Source: Flammeovirga kamogawensis
GTDB lineage: Bacteria; Bacteroidota; Bacteroidia; Cytophagales; Flammeovirgaceae
NCBI RefSeq assembly: GCF_018736065.1
Contig: NZ_CP076130.1
Location: 382,001-446,000 of the forward strand
Reading direction: 5' to 3'
DNA: 64,000 bases
A model generated the notes under the pieces. That model saw only the letters and a list, made by a program, of their open reading frames with translations, was not told where the DNA came from and made no database searches. This document shows positions 27,532 through 37,900 of the stretch, piece after piece (position 1 is the stretch's first letter; each line of letters begins with the position of its first letter). The translations under genes were made by a program, and so were the position numbers.

Positions 27532-29346
27532 TTACTCCATCATTTCTATCGCTGTATTCTTTCGTATCTCAATTGTTTCTTTTGATTTCTTATCTGTTTT
27601 AATTCCTAAAGTTGTATTACCAGAATAGGTATTATTTTTAATCGAAATAGCTGAACAGTTTACAAATTCGAACATAGGTGCTTCTGAAAATAATTGCACT
27701 TTTTCAGTATTCTGAATAATCTGATTGCCTTCAATTAAAAGGTTATCGGTATTGTATGCCCAAATAATTCTGTTATCAAATGTATTTATCTTATTATTGA
27801 TAAATCTTATATTTCGATCGTAAATAGCTGTTCTATCAAATGTTTTTCCTAACCTCGGCGTTACATACATTACTGCATGTTCTACTCCACTTGTAGCACA
27901 GTTATAAAATGTATTATTCTGAATTAATACATCTCCCACCTGACCAGATTCAAACCAAAAAAATGATTCTCCTCTAAATAATATTGATGACATACTAGAC
28001 GAAAGAAAATTATCTTCAATGACAATCTCTAACGGAGTTTTTAAAATTATATTTCTTGCTCTATGATTTTGGATAGTACAGCCACGCATCGTAAAAGTAG
28101 GATTCCATGTTTTATTCTCAAGAATATCATTAATTTTTAGGGATGATGGTAGTGCTTCATCAAACGTAATTTTAGAAAAACGATCATTAATAAAATCAAC
28201 TGATTTAACTGTAAGCACTTCTCCTCTATCTGGATTTGGTGCTTGAACTAACCAAATTTCATCACCAACTCCTGCAAACTCAAACCCTAATTGTTGGAAA
28301 TGTTCTAACCGAATGATCACACTATGGTTATCAATTACTTTATTTACTGTTACATAAGTTCCATGAACATTTGTACCATCATCTAACATGTTCTCAAAGC
28401 GACAGTTCTCTACTAAAACCTTGCCTTTTACATTACAAAAGTGAGTTGCATCTGCTGTTGAAGAAATAAGTCTATCGCTACCTTTTTCTACATAAACACC
28501 ACTATTCTTTATTGTAATATTTTCAGATCGTTCGGCTAAAAAACCCATTCCTAAAGCATGGTGAACAACTGTTTTATCAAAAACAACATTTGAAGAGGAG
28601 ATAACATGAAATGCTGGAGCATATCTATTTTCTTCGTGTGGCCCTTTAAAGTTGATCATTTCTCCATTTGTTGGATACTTTCTCATTTTACCATAAAAGC
28701 GATAAATTCCATCTTTTCTTTTTTCAACTTTTTCTGGTCTATACGTTTCATCTAAAGCACCATGAGCCACCGCTTTTGTTGTTTCATTAAATGTAAGCGT
28801 ATTGCCTAAACCTGTGTAATGAAACCCATCTATATTAGGGAAGGTAATCACTCCTTTTTTAAGTTGCCAAGAATACCCTTTCTGTGCCATTTTCACATCT
28901 ATCCATTGTGCCTTTTTATCTGATGCCATCACTTTACCTTGAATGGTAAAAGGAATGTCCCAGTCAATTTTTAAATTGTTTACACGAACAGAAGAACAGT
29001 GATCGAATAGAAATGGAAGAATTTGTCCGTGGAAAACTAATTCTGCTCCATTTCCTTCAATCACAACACTTTCAAAATTTTCGAATGGAAAAGCAATCTT
29101 CTTTAAACCATTTTTATGGTTGGTGATAAAGCTATACTTTTCGTAAGCAAAATCTGGTTTAAAAAAGTAGGTTGCATTATCTAACACTATTTTTACCGAT
29201 TTACTTTTTACATTTTCTAAAGCAGCTCTCAAAGTCATTGTCATGTCTTTACCTTTCTCTGCTTTAAGGTGAATTACCTCTTCTGCTTTCGAAACATTAA
29301 GCATAAAAAACAGGAGTACTACTGTGATATATTTATAATTCATCAT
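27532..29346 (-). CDS. GH110 alpha-1,3-galactosidase (beta-helix)
   Basis: A 604-residue exported right-handed beta-helix enzyme. The signal peptide ends NVSKAEE. Family hallmarks run in order: a TATYFF N-cap, DATHFCNVKGKVLVENCRF, ENMLDDGTNVHGTYV with the conserved acidic pair, NHRARNIILKTPLEIVIEDN, SSMSSILFRGESFFWFESG and IQNNTFYNC. GH110 enzymes invert and remove terminal alpha-1,3-linked galactose; family members are known to act on the blood-group B structure, and marine members fit carrageenan-type galactans (established family knowledge). Here it would remove alpha-1,3-galactose or desulfated units from galactan oligosaccharides. The start lies 18 bases downstream of the GH2 stop, so GH2 and GH110 form an operon, consistent with alternate removal of beta- and alpha-linked galactose. 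Confidence 0.85.
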   Translation of the reverse strand: MMNYKYITVVLLFFMLNVSKAEEVIHLKAEKGKDMTMTLRAALENVKSKSVKIVLDNATYFFKPDFAYEKYSFITNHKNGLKKIAFPFENFESVVIEGNGAELVFHGQILPFLFDHCSSVRVNNLKIDWDIPFTIQGKVMASDKKAQWIDVKMAQKGYSWQLKKGVITFPNIDGFHYTGLGNTLTFNETTKAVAHGALDETYRPEKVEKRKDGIYRFYGKMRKYPTNGEMINFKGPHEENRYAPAFHVISSSNVVFDKTVVHHALGMGFLAERSENITIKNSGVYVEKGSDRLISSTADATHFCNVKGKVLVENCRFENMLDDGTNVHGTYVTVNKVIDNHSVIIRLEHFQQLGFEFAGVGDEIWLVQAPNPDRGEVLTVKSVDFINDRFSKITFDEALPSSLKINDILENKTWNPTFTMRGCTIQNHRARNIILKTPLEIVIEDNFLSSSMSSILFRGESFFWFESGQVGDVLIQNNTFYNCATSGVEHAVMYVTPRLGKTFDRTAIYDRNIRFINNKINTFDNRIIWAYNTDNLLIEGNQIIQNTEKVQLFSEAPMFEFVNCSAISIKNNTYSGNTTLGIKTDKKSKETIEIRKNTAIEMME

Positions 29347-29364
29347 TTTTCTAATTGTCTTTAA

Positions 29365-31716
29365 TTACTTAACATCCAATTGGAGACTACCTTTTAATTT
29401 TCCATTTTCTGCTGTTGCATGTAGTTGCAATTCCTTATTAAAAGATTCAAACTGAAGTACGGCCGTTCCAATTCCAGCTTCTGTAGTTATGCCCTTTTTA
29501 TTCATTAAAACAGCATTTCCGTTTATATTCAACTCAATTTCTTTATTATAATCAGGTACTAAAGTCCCGTATTTATCAACTACTTTGATATAGGCAAACA
29601 CAACATCTTTACTATTTGAAGCCAATGGAATTTTAGATTCATCTATTTCTATTACTAAATGATCTGCACTTTCTGGTGTTCTTACCAACGTTGTCTCAAC
29701 TGCTTTCCCACCTATATATCCTATAGCTTTTAATGTCCCTTTTTCAAATTTATTTAATTGAAAAGTAAACGGAGGATGAGGTAAATTGATGGCTTTTTTA
29801 TCTTGATCTGGCTTTTGCTTTGCCACTAATTTATTATTTAGATAGAACGCTACTTCATCACAATTACTATATACTTTTACCGACAAAGGTGATTTATCTG
29901 TCCAGTAAGAAGCTATTTTTAAGGTAACTGGAATGTGTTTAGTTGGCTCACGTTGTGATTGATAGAAATAATAAGCAAATTTTTCTATCCTAAAAAGATC
30001 AGAAATACCCGATAATTCTAAGTCATCATGGTACCCTCGGTTGTAATCAAACATTACCCAATAGCCATCGCCAAATGCTTCTGTACCTAAATTATCATTT
30101 AGAGCCTCTTGTACATTATATGCTTGCATAAGTAATCTTCGTTCTCCAAAGCTCCTAGCTTGCCTGCTCGATGTTTCGTATCGTGTGGTTTTATCTAATT
30201 GATGCTGATTTAAACCTGCATTTTTAGAGTAATATTCCCAATCACCATATTCAGAAACAAAATAAGGACCTTTCCACTCTTCTCTTGCTTCAGGATGTAA
30301 AATTCTATGTTGCCTTGCTTGTAAGTAAATATCATAACCTTCATTCATCCATCCGGCAGAGAAACTTTGTTTTGTAGGATACTCTTCGTGTGCAATAGCT
30401 GACAATTTTTGCCTAAATTCTAGTGGCATTTTTGTCTCGTTTAAAGATACCTCCCATGCAATTACATTGGCGTGGTTTCTATCTCTTCTAATTAGATCTT
30501 TTGCCGTTTGAAAAATTTGATTTCTAAAAGCAGCAGTAGGTTTATAATATTGCCATCCTAAAATTGCATCTAAAGTTAACAGACCCAGAGAATCACAGGC
30601 ATCCATAAAAGAAGGTGAATGTGGATAATGTGATAATCTTACTACATCAAAACCTGCATTTTTAATCTTTATTGCATCTCTAATTTCTGCATTTGTAGAT
30701 AATGCATAACCAATATAAGGATATTCTTGATGCCTATTTACACCTCTTAAATACCTCTTTTTACCATTTAAATAAAAATCTCTACCAACAAAACTAATAT
30801 GCTTTATACCAATTTTTGTCACCTCTTTATCAACGGTTTTTTTCCCATCCATCACTTTTGTAATAAGTGAATATAGATGTGGAGAGTCTGTATCCCATAA
30901 TTTTGGGTTCTTTACCGTAATAGACTGTTTAATGGTACTACTTTCATTACTCTTTATAAAAATTGACTCACTTTTTACTTTTCCTATTAGCTTATTTTTA
31001 TAACGTAACTCCTGTACAATTGTCACATTTTTAGCTGTTTTATACAGATTTTTAATGTCTGATTGAATAGCAACTACAGCTTTTTTAGTACTAACTTCTG
31101 GATAAGTCACAAAAATTCCACCTCCAGCAACTTTATCTTCTAAAATAGCATTTGTGATATGTAAAGGGTCTTTGATCAACAGCCATGCATTTCTATACAA
31201 GCCACCAAATGTATTAAAATCTAGAATCTTGAGAGGTTTAGGTCCAGTTACGGCACTATCATTATTGTCTAACCTAACAACTATACAATTCTCTTTTTCG
31301 AAACTAACATAAGATGATATATCAAAAACAAAAGGTAAATACCCACCAATATGTTTTTTTACAAACTGACCATTTACCCAAACTTCAGCAATATTCATTG
31401 CCCCTTCAAACTCTATAAAGAACTTCTTGCCTTGCTTTGTTTCATCAATAAAAAAAGTCTTTCTGTACCAGGCTATCCCCTGCCACTGATTATTTACAAC
31501 CATAGGCTCTATATTAGTCGTATGGGGTAGTGATACTGCTTTCCAACCCGATACATCGAAAGACAAACTGCTTACTTTTTTATAGTCTAGCGCTGACGTT
31601 TCTTTACTGAACTTCCATTCTTTATTAAAAGGTACTTTATCACCAGCAACAGCTTTCAAAGTAATTGTTAAACTTATAGTTGTTAGAAGTAATATATATA
31701 GTAATAATTGTTTCAT
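29365..31716 (-). CDS. GH2 beta-galactosidase-like enzyme
   Basis: A 783-residue exported GH2 enzyme (signal peptide ending LKAVAG). The order is sugar-binding jelly roll (WKAVSLPHTTNIEP, GIAWYRKTFFID, AEVWVNGQFVKKHIGGY), immunoglobulin-like domain, then the TIM barrel from about 320 (YLRGVNRHQEYPYIG, DVVRLSHYPHSP). Acid/base Glu427 is in WEVSLNETKMP and nucleophile Glu489 is in FVSEYGDWEYY. A final Ig-like pair closes the protein. The usual GNE at the acid/base is LNE here, but Asn-Glu is preserved. It likely removes beta-linked galactose or an anhydro/sulfated derivative from oligosaccharide ends. It heads the GH2-GH110 operon and is divergent from the sulfatase at 32131 across 414 bases that probably hold shared control sites. 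Confidence 0.88.
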   Translation of the reverse strand: MKQLLLYILLLTTISLTITLKAVAGDKVPFNKEWKFSKETSALDYKKVSSLSFDVSGWKAVSLPHTTNIEPMVVNNQWQGIAWYRKTFFIDETKQGKKFFIEFEGAMNIAEVWVNGQFVKKHIGGYLPFVFDISSYVSFEKENCIVVRLDNNDSAVTGPKPLKILDFNTFGGLYRNAWLLIKDPLHITNAILEDKVAGGGIFVTYPEVSTKKAVVAIQSDIKNLYKTAKNVTIVQELRYKNKLIGKVKSESIFIKSNESSTIKQSITVKNPKLWDTDSPHLYSLITKVMDGKKTVDKEVTKIGIKHISFVGRDFYLNGKKRYLRGVNRHQEYPYIGYALSTNAEIRDAIKIKNAGFDVVRLSHYPHSPSFMDACDSLGLLTLDAILGWQYYKPTAAFRNQIFQTAKDLIRRDRNHANVIAWEVSLNETKMPLEFRQKLSAIAHEEYPTKQSFSAGWMNEGYDIYLQARQHRILHPEAREEWKGPYFVSEYGDWEYYSKNAGLNQHQLDKTTRYETSSRQARSFGERRLLMQAYNVQEALNDNLGTEAFGDGYWVMFDYNRGYHDDLELSGISDLFRIEKFAYYFYQSQREPTKHIPVTLKIASYWTDKSPLSVKVYSNCDEVAFYLNNKLVAKQKPDQDKKAINLPHPPFTFQLNKFEKGTLKAIGYIGGKAVETTLVRTPESADHLVIEIDESKIPLASNSKDVVFAYIKVVDKYGTLVPDYNKEIELNINGNAVLMNKKGITTEAGIGTAVLQFESFNKELQLHATAENGKLKGSLQLDVK

Positions 31717-32130
31717 CTTCTCAATAGTTTCTTGTGCTGTATGTGTTGGTCTACATTCAGTTTAGGTTATTTTGCCTTACTGATGTATTTAATACACTAC
31801 AAATGTGAGAAACTATTCATGAGACAATGTGCCTTTAAGTAAAAGTTGTGTTTTTAAAAGTACAACAATGTTTTTATGCTACGAATAAAACTTTTTGTTG
31901 TAGTAAAATGGGGTAATCACCCACAAATAAAGAATTCTTCATAAAAAGAACGCTAAACAAAGTAGGATCATAAATTAACTGTAACAGACAAACTAAAAAC
32001 GCATACAACCCTCTATTTCTAGTATTATTTCAATATTTGTTGACATGTAGCATTAATACAATTAATGTATTGCTATTACACATTGAGAATTTTGTGACGT
32101 TCTCATGATTATTAAAAACAAACCTTTGAA
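31717..32130. promoter_or_regulatory. 414-base divergent control region (GH2-GH110 versus sulfatase)
   Basis: No gene is seen. A perfect 6-5-6 palindrome, AATACA ATTAA TGTATT, lies at 32055-32071, 60 bases before the sulfatase ATG. A looser pair, GTACAACAA near 31860 and TTGTTGTAG near 31893, also faces inward. Both could be regulator sites. The CAAATTARTCA repeat seen before susC is absent, which suggests a different regulator or degenerate sites. Confidence 0.45.
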
Positions 32131-33549
32131 ATGAAACAACTATCAATCGTAGTATTACTTTTAATCTTTTGTATTGGCTGTTCTTCCATACAACAGAAAA
32201 ATGAAAATAAGCAAGTAAATATTTTATGGCTTTTTGGCGAAGATATTGACCCTTGGATGCCAATTTATGGAGATTCTACCATTACAACTCCATCTATTGA
32301 TTTTCTGGCTAATAATGGAGTAACTTTTACAAATTGTTATTCTATGTCGCCTGTTTGTTCTCCTGCTCGATCAGGTATTTTTACTGGAGCAATGCCAACA
32401 ACTATTGGTATGCACAACCATAGAACAGGACGTACTGTAACCACTTCGTTGCCAGATTACGTAAAGGTCGTTCCTCAGTTATTTAAAGCACATGGTTACC
32501 ATACTTTTAGTACAGGAAAAGACGATTATAATTGGAGTTACAATTGGGAAGATTATTGGACTGGAACATATACGGAGAAAAAACATTTTGGAAAAACAGG
32601 TACAGGTAGCTGGAATGATAGAAAAGAAGGACAAGCTTTTTTTGGAGTGATAGAATTATATGGTGGTAAAAACCACAAGAAACCATCTGTTTTAGTAGAT
32701 CCCAAAGAGGTTAATGTCCCCCCTTATTACCCTGATATTCCATCTGTAAGAAAAGAAATTGCAGACCATTATAATCAAATAAAAGTAACTGATAATGAAA
32801 TTGGCGAAATTATAGAGCAACTAAAAAAAGATGGTTTATATGAAAATACTATTATTGTTTTCTTTTCTGATAATGGGTATAAATTACTGCGTGATAAACA
32901 GTTTTTATATGATGCAGGCTTACATATGCCAATGGTATTTTCAGCTCCTGGCAACCCTTTACTTTTACAACAAAAAGGTATTCGTAAGGATTTAATTAGT
33001 TTACTTGATCTAACCGCTACTACCCTAAACCTTGCAGGAATTAGTATACCTGATTACATGGAAAGCAAAGATCTATTTGAAAAAGGTTATCACAGAGATT
33101 ACATTATTGCTGCTAGAGATAGATGTGATTTTACAATAGATAGAATTAGGGCTGTAAGAACAAATCAGTTTAAATATATCAAGAATTTCATGACGGATAG
33201 ACCATTAATGCAGTTGCAATACCGATCACATAAACCAACTTATAAAGCATTAATGAAAGCATATAAAGATGGTGTTCCATTTGCTAGTGAATGGCTTTCT
33301 GATGTTAGGCCTCCTGAAGAATTATATGATCTACAAAAAGATCCTTATGAACTTCATAATTTAGCTGAAAACCCTTCTTATAAAAAGGAATTAGACGCAC
33401 TCCGGTTAACGTTAAATAATTGGATTAAAGAAACAGACGACAAAGGGCAATACCCTGAAAGTAAAGAGCAATTGCAGGCTGTTTATCAACGTTATGGTGA
33501 TCGTTGCATAAATCCTGAATATGATAAAATAAAGTCAGATAATTTATAA
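32131..33549 (+). CDS. S1-family sulfatase lipoprotein
   Basis: A 472-residue formylglycine-dependent sulfatase, probably on the outer membrane or periplasmic face. The lipobox is FCIGC (Cys17). Metal ligands appear in WLFGEDIDPW (an unusual Glu-Asp-Ile-Asp rather than the common DD pair). The modification motif is VCSPARSG, with Cys76 for conversion to formylglycine and Arg80. Other motifs: YHTFSTGKDDYNWS, NTIIVFFSDNG (Asp and Asn ligands) and EELYDLQKDPYELHNL. It would remove sulfate esters from galactan oligosaccharides so that GH2 and GH110 can act. A cognate sulfatase-modifying enzyme is not in the window and must be encoded elsewhere. The gene is divergent from the GH2-GH110 operon and ends at a terminator. 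Confidence 0.88.
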   Translation: MKQLSIVVLLLIFCIGCSSIQQKNENKQVNILWLFGEDIDPWMPIYGDSTITTPSIDFLANNGVTFTNCYSMSPVCSPARSGIFTGAMPTTIGMHNHRTGRTVTTSLPDYVKVVPQLFKAHGYHTFSTGKDDYNWSYNWEDYWTGTYTEKKHFGKTGTGSWNDRKEGQAFFGVIELYGGKNHKKPSVLVDPKEVNVPPYYPDIPSVRKEIADHYNQIKVTDNEIGEIIEQLKKDGLYENTIIVFFSDNGYKLLRDKQFLYDAGLHMPMVFSAPGNPLLLQQKGIRKDLISLLDLTATTLNLAGISIPDYMESKDLFEKGYHRDYIIAARDRCDFTIDRIRAVRTNQFKYIKNFMTDRPLMQLQYRSHKPTYKALMKAYKDGVPFASEWLSDVRPPEELYDLQKDPYELHNLAENPSYKKELDALRLTLNNWIKETDDKGQYPESKEQLQAVYQRYGDRCINPEYDKIKSDNL

Positions 33550-33584
33550 TAGTAACAACTAAACTAGTATTCAAAATTTATATT

Positions 33585-33617
33585 AAGGGCAAGGTACTTT
33601 TACTTTGTCCTTTTTTT
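33585..33617 (+). terminator. Terminator after the S1 sulfatase
   Basis: AAGGGCAAGGTA (33585-33596) pairs with TACTTTGTCCTT (33601-33612) with two G-U pairs, a CTTT loop and a run of T to 33617. A second, weaker symmetry, ATCATAAAA (33622-33630) with TTTTATGAT (33643-33651), follows and may serve the convergent lipoprotein. Confidence 0.8.
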
Positions 33618-33671
33618 AGTAATCATAAAACATAAATCTAAATTTTATGATCATTATATCAGCAGTTGTTA

Positions 33672-34826
33672 TTATATGGCATCAATAAATTCTATTAAAC
33701 TCTTAGGTACATCTTTTTTCTCTTGAACAGTTCCTGTAGTATTTTTGATGGTAAACTCATCGCTGTTAATTTCAGAAGAAAACTCAATATAATAGAGGAA
33801 ATTACCATCTTTAGAGACTTCACAATTTTCTACTATTGTTTCTGCTTCATCAAAGAAGTTTGTAGGAGTTAGAATGTAATGTTTCTTTTGCTTATTTGAA
33901 TTAGAGCCCATTAATTGTATAATTTCTTCTAATGTTGCTGATACATTATTGTAATTGTAATCTAGCGTAAAAGATAAAATGTCATTATCTCCGTATTTTC
34001 TTTTACTCCTTTTTTTCAGTTTTTTAGTTGAAATAGCATACACTTCCTCCTCTTCTAATAATACTTTATCACGATTAAAATTACTATGCGATTTAGAGAT
34101 AATGAGGTCATCATTACGATAGGAATAAGCAAACTTTAAAATGTTATCAGCACCAGCTATATCTTCGGTTCTAGTTTTTGATGTATACGTACCATTATCA
34201 TCATAAGCATAAACTAAGTCGACATATTCATTAACTATATGTGTTAGCATACCCTCAGAATTGTAGTAATATTTATTTTCAAGCTCTAGGTTCTGATTCT
34301 CTTCCATTACCTTCGTAATCTTATTGTCCTCATCATAAGACAAAGTAAATAAGGAATTCACATTCTCAAACGTTTCAACAATCCCTTCATCACTGTACGT
34401 AATATCAACTGGAAAATTGGCATTAGAAATATACTTTTCAATATAACCTTCTTCATCTAACTCGTAAGATGACCTAAAAAATTCCACAAATTTTCCTGTA
34501 TCCGCTCTTTCATAAAAAACAGAACTTAATGGTATTCCCTCATCATTTACTGTATGTTCAATATAAATAGCGTTTTTCCCAAATTCTTTTAAACCAGTAA
34601 TATTAATGGATGAAGTTTTTAAATCCTTTCCTTCTAAAGTATGTTTAAAAGTAATCGGCTCCTTTAAAAAGAAAGTGAAATATTGTTCAAATGAGGACGT
34701 AAAGTTATCTATAGAAATTTCTTTTTCTACTTCATCTTCAACTGTTTCATCATCTTTAAAAAGATTACAGGAAGTGGAGAATAATACTAAGAAGAGTATT
34801 GCAAGTAATTGCTTATTCAGGTTCAT
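33672..34826 (-). CDS. Lipoprotein of unknown function, Tyr/Asp-rich repeat style
   Basis: A 384-residue predicted lipoprotein (FSTSC lipobox, Cys20) with an acidic tether after the lipidated Cys. The body has short hairpin units of the form YYNSEGMLTHI, VYAYDDNGTYTSK and FAYSYRNDDLIIS, again like YD-type or RHS-type repeats, but too diverged to name. It resembles the lipoprotein at 21002-21787 in build; both might be one diverged family with different lengths. There is no catalytic motif. It is convergent with the sulfatase and 109 bases downstream of HTCS no. 2 in the same direction, so it might be read from the HTCS promoter, though no conserved link to galactan use is visible. Confidence 0.65.
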   Translation of the reverse strand: MNLNKQLLAILFLVLFSTSCNLFKDDETVEDEVEKEISIDNFTSSFEQYFTFFLKEPITFKHTLEGKDLKTSSINITGLKEFGKNAIYIEHTVNDEGIPLSSVFYERADTGKFVEFFRSSYELDEEGYIEKYISNANFPVDITYSDEGIVETFENVNSLFTLSYDEDNKITKVMEENQNLELENKYYYNSEGMLTHIVNEYVDLVYAYDDNGTYTSKTRTEDIAGADNILKFAYSYRNDDLIISKSHSNFNRDKVLLEEEEVYAISTKKLKKRSKRKYGDNDILSFTLDYNYNNVSATLEEIIQLMGSNSNKQKKHYILTPTNFFDEAETIVENCEVSKDGNFLYYIEFSSEINSDEFTIKNTTGTVQEKKDVPKSLIEFIDAI

Positions 34827-34935
34827 GATATATCGAGCAGTAATAGTTAATTAGCATACAAATATACGTATTAAATCGTATTATTTCAATACTCTGAAAA
34901 TATACTAAATCCCAAAAGCGCCCATTTAAAAGTGT

Positions 34936-37900
34936 CTAAATTACAGCTTTACCTCTATATTCTAATGGTTCTACGTTATACTGTTTCTTAAATTCTTTCG
35001 TAAAATACCGGACATCATTAATACCCACAAGGTCGATGATTTCTTTTAAACTATATGGCGTTGACAATAATAAATCTGCAGCTTTCTTCAATCGGATAGA
35101 ACGAATAAAACCCACAATAGTATTATTTGTACTACTTTTTATTTTTCTATATAAAGTTGATTGACTCATACACATATGATCTGCTAAAAATTCTACTGTC
35201 AATTCTTCCTTATCAATATTAAGTTCAATAAAATCTATTGCTTTCTGTAATAATTTTTCTTCTTCTGATAGAACCTTTTCAGGTAGTATTTGTTGCTGTT
35301 CTTTTGGTTGTAACCTTCCTTTATAAAATTGAATGAGGAGGTCTCTATGTACAAGAATATTTTTTATTTTCTCTTGAATTACTTTACTATTAAAAGGCTT
35401 TCTGATATAATCATTTGCTCCGTGTTCTAAACCTTTTAATTCATTTCCTGTAGTTGCATTTGCTGTTAAAAGAATAACAGGAATGTGAGAAATCTTAGGA
35501 TCACTCTTTATAATTTGACATAATTCTATACCATCCATTTCTGGCATCATCACATCAGACACTACAACATCAATAGCTTGGTTATGTATCAATTTTAAAG
35601 CTTTAACGCCATTCTCTGCTTTAAAAACATTGTACTGATTTTTAAATACTTCTTCTAGGTAATTTAAAATATCAACATTATCATCTACCAATAACAACGT
35701 GTGCAACTTCTCTTCATTGTATGGTGTTACATGAATATCTTGCTCTATTTCTTTCACTTTGTTTTCTTCAAGTATACAAGGTTTAGTTGCTAGAATTGGA
35801 AGTTCAAAAGTAAAAATACTTCCCTCTCCATATTTACTACTCACAGAGATCTCCCCTTCATGTAAATCAATTATACTTTTAGAAAGTGAAAGCCCTATAC
35901 CTGTTCCTTTTCTTTGTTTAGTTTGTTCGGCATCTACTTGGTAATATCTGGTAAATATAGATGCAAGTTCCTCTGTAGGAATTCCAACCCCTTGGTCTTT
36001 TACTCTTACTTTAATACTATTTTTAATCTCTAATGATACTGTAACTGCTTTCCCTTTAGGAGTAAATTTAATGGCGTTAGAAAGTAAGTTATTAATTACT
36101 ATATCTACCTTCTCTTTATCAATTTTATAGAGCTGATCTTTTGTGGAAAAATCTAGAAATTCTAAGGTTAAACCTGCATAATGTGCTAAGGGCTGAAACT
36201 CTTGAAACTTATTATTTATTAATTGCTTGATAGAATAAAAAGAATACGAAAGCGACAACTTATTGTCTTCCATTTTTCTAAAATCCAATAACTGATTTAT
36301 CAGCAAAAGTAAATTATTTGTATTTTTATTAATTAATTGTAGTCTAGGTTTAAACTTTTCTGGCAATTCATTTTCATCTAATAACTCTTCTAAGGGTGCA
36401 TGTATTAGGGTTAGTGGTGTTCTAATTTCATGAGAAATATTTGTAAAAAAATTCATTTTCGCTTCTGTCAATTCATGTTCTTTTTCCTTTTCTACATTGG
36501 CCAATTTCAATTCACTTTCTAGTTTTTCTTTTCTAATGAAAAAAGAGAAAATACTGTAAATAATAAATCCAATTAAGAGGAAGTAAATAACAATTGCAGG
36601 CAACGAAAACCAAGGAGCAGGTTTTACATCAATTACTAACTGATTCACATCGCCACATTCTCCACTTCTACAAGCTTTAATTTCAATTATATTTTCCCCA
36701 ACAGGTAATTGTGTTAAAGTTATTCTAGGGTTATGAAGGTTATCAATCCAGGCATCCGAAATGCTTAAAATTCTATATGAAAAATTGACATTTTTTTGAT
36801 CGATATATTCCGATGTATTTACAGACAAACCAATCACTTTATCTTTATAAGAAAGTGCTATTTTTTTGGTGAAAGGTAATGTTGTTTTAAGTATAATATT
36901 ACCATTTACTTCTTCTCCTACGGTTACATCAGTAGTATTAATTTTTAATCTAGAAAAGTAAACATTAGGGTTATATAACGGTTTACTAATAAAATTAGGA
37001 GCAAATACTAAAAGCCCTTTTTGTCCGCCAAAATACACCTGATCTTTGTGTTTATAAACAGCTCCAATATTAATGGATGATACAGTAACTCCGTCTTCTT
37101 TGGTATAGTTTCTTATAATATTGGACGTTAAATTAATGCTACTAATCCCTTTAGAAAGCCCTAACCACAATTGCTTATTACTATCTAGTACAATGGCATT
37201 AATACAATCATTTTCTAAGCCAGAGTTCTTGTTGTAAAAATCTATAAATTGAGGTTCGTCATGAGACGTATCTAAAACCATAAGGCCTGTTGCACTACCT
37301 ATATAAAGTTTATTACCGTTATCAGCACTTAAAAGTGATAAAATAATATTTGAAGGGAAATCGAATTTATTCTTAAGGTCTATAAATTTAAAGGTCTTTA
37401 ATTTAGTATTCATTTGGTACAAACCATTAAAAGTACCTAACCAAATAATACCATTTTTACCTTTTACAATATGCTCTACCCTATCAGAGCCAAAGTAATT
37501 TTCTTTTTTCTCAACTGGTGCATAAAAGGTAATTTTGTTTAATGCTATTTTTTCAATATTTGGAACAATTGCTAAGCCACTTTGCTGTAAACCTATATAT
37601 AAAGTCTTTGATGTTTGATCCAACCATAATGATTTTATCTTTCTGAACTTTACATTTCCTAAAAATTGATATGTTCCTAATGGGTTAGTTTTAGAGAAAA
37701 TAAATAAGCCCGAAGAAGTACCTACATACATTTTATCTTTGTACTCTAAAAAAGATGAAATCAATTTATGCTGAGTACAAGGAATAACTGTAAACGTATC
37801 GTTGTCTTTCCATTTAAAACCAACTCCTCCATTTTTTGTTCCAATCCATTGGTTGTCATTTTCATCAATTATTAAGCTATTGATGTTGTTATCGGGTAAC

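Noticed and set aside
32040-32068. TTGACA and TAATGT spaced by 17 bases, like an E. coli sigma-70 promoter
   Set aside because: Bacteroidota primary sigma factors use a different core (TAnnTTTG), so this match is probably chance in AT-rich DNA.
33622-33651. ATCATAAAA/TTTTATGAT hairpin as a terminator for the convergent lipoprotein
   Set aside because: It lacks a T tract on the minus strand and is AT-only, so it is weak; kept only as a remark.
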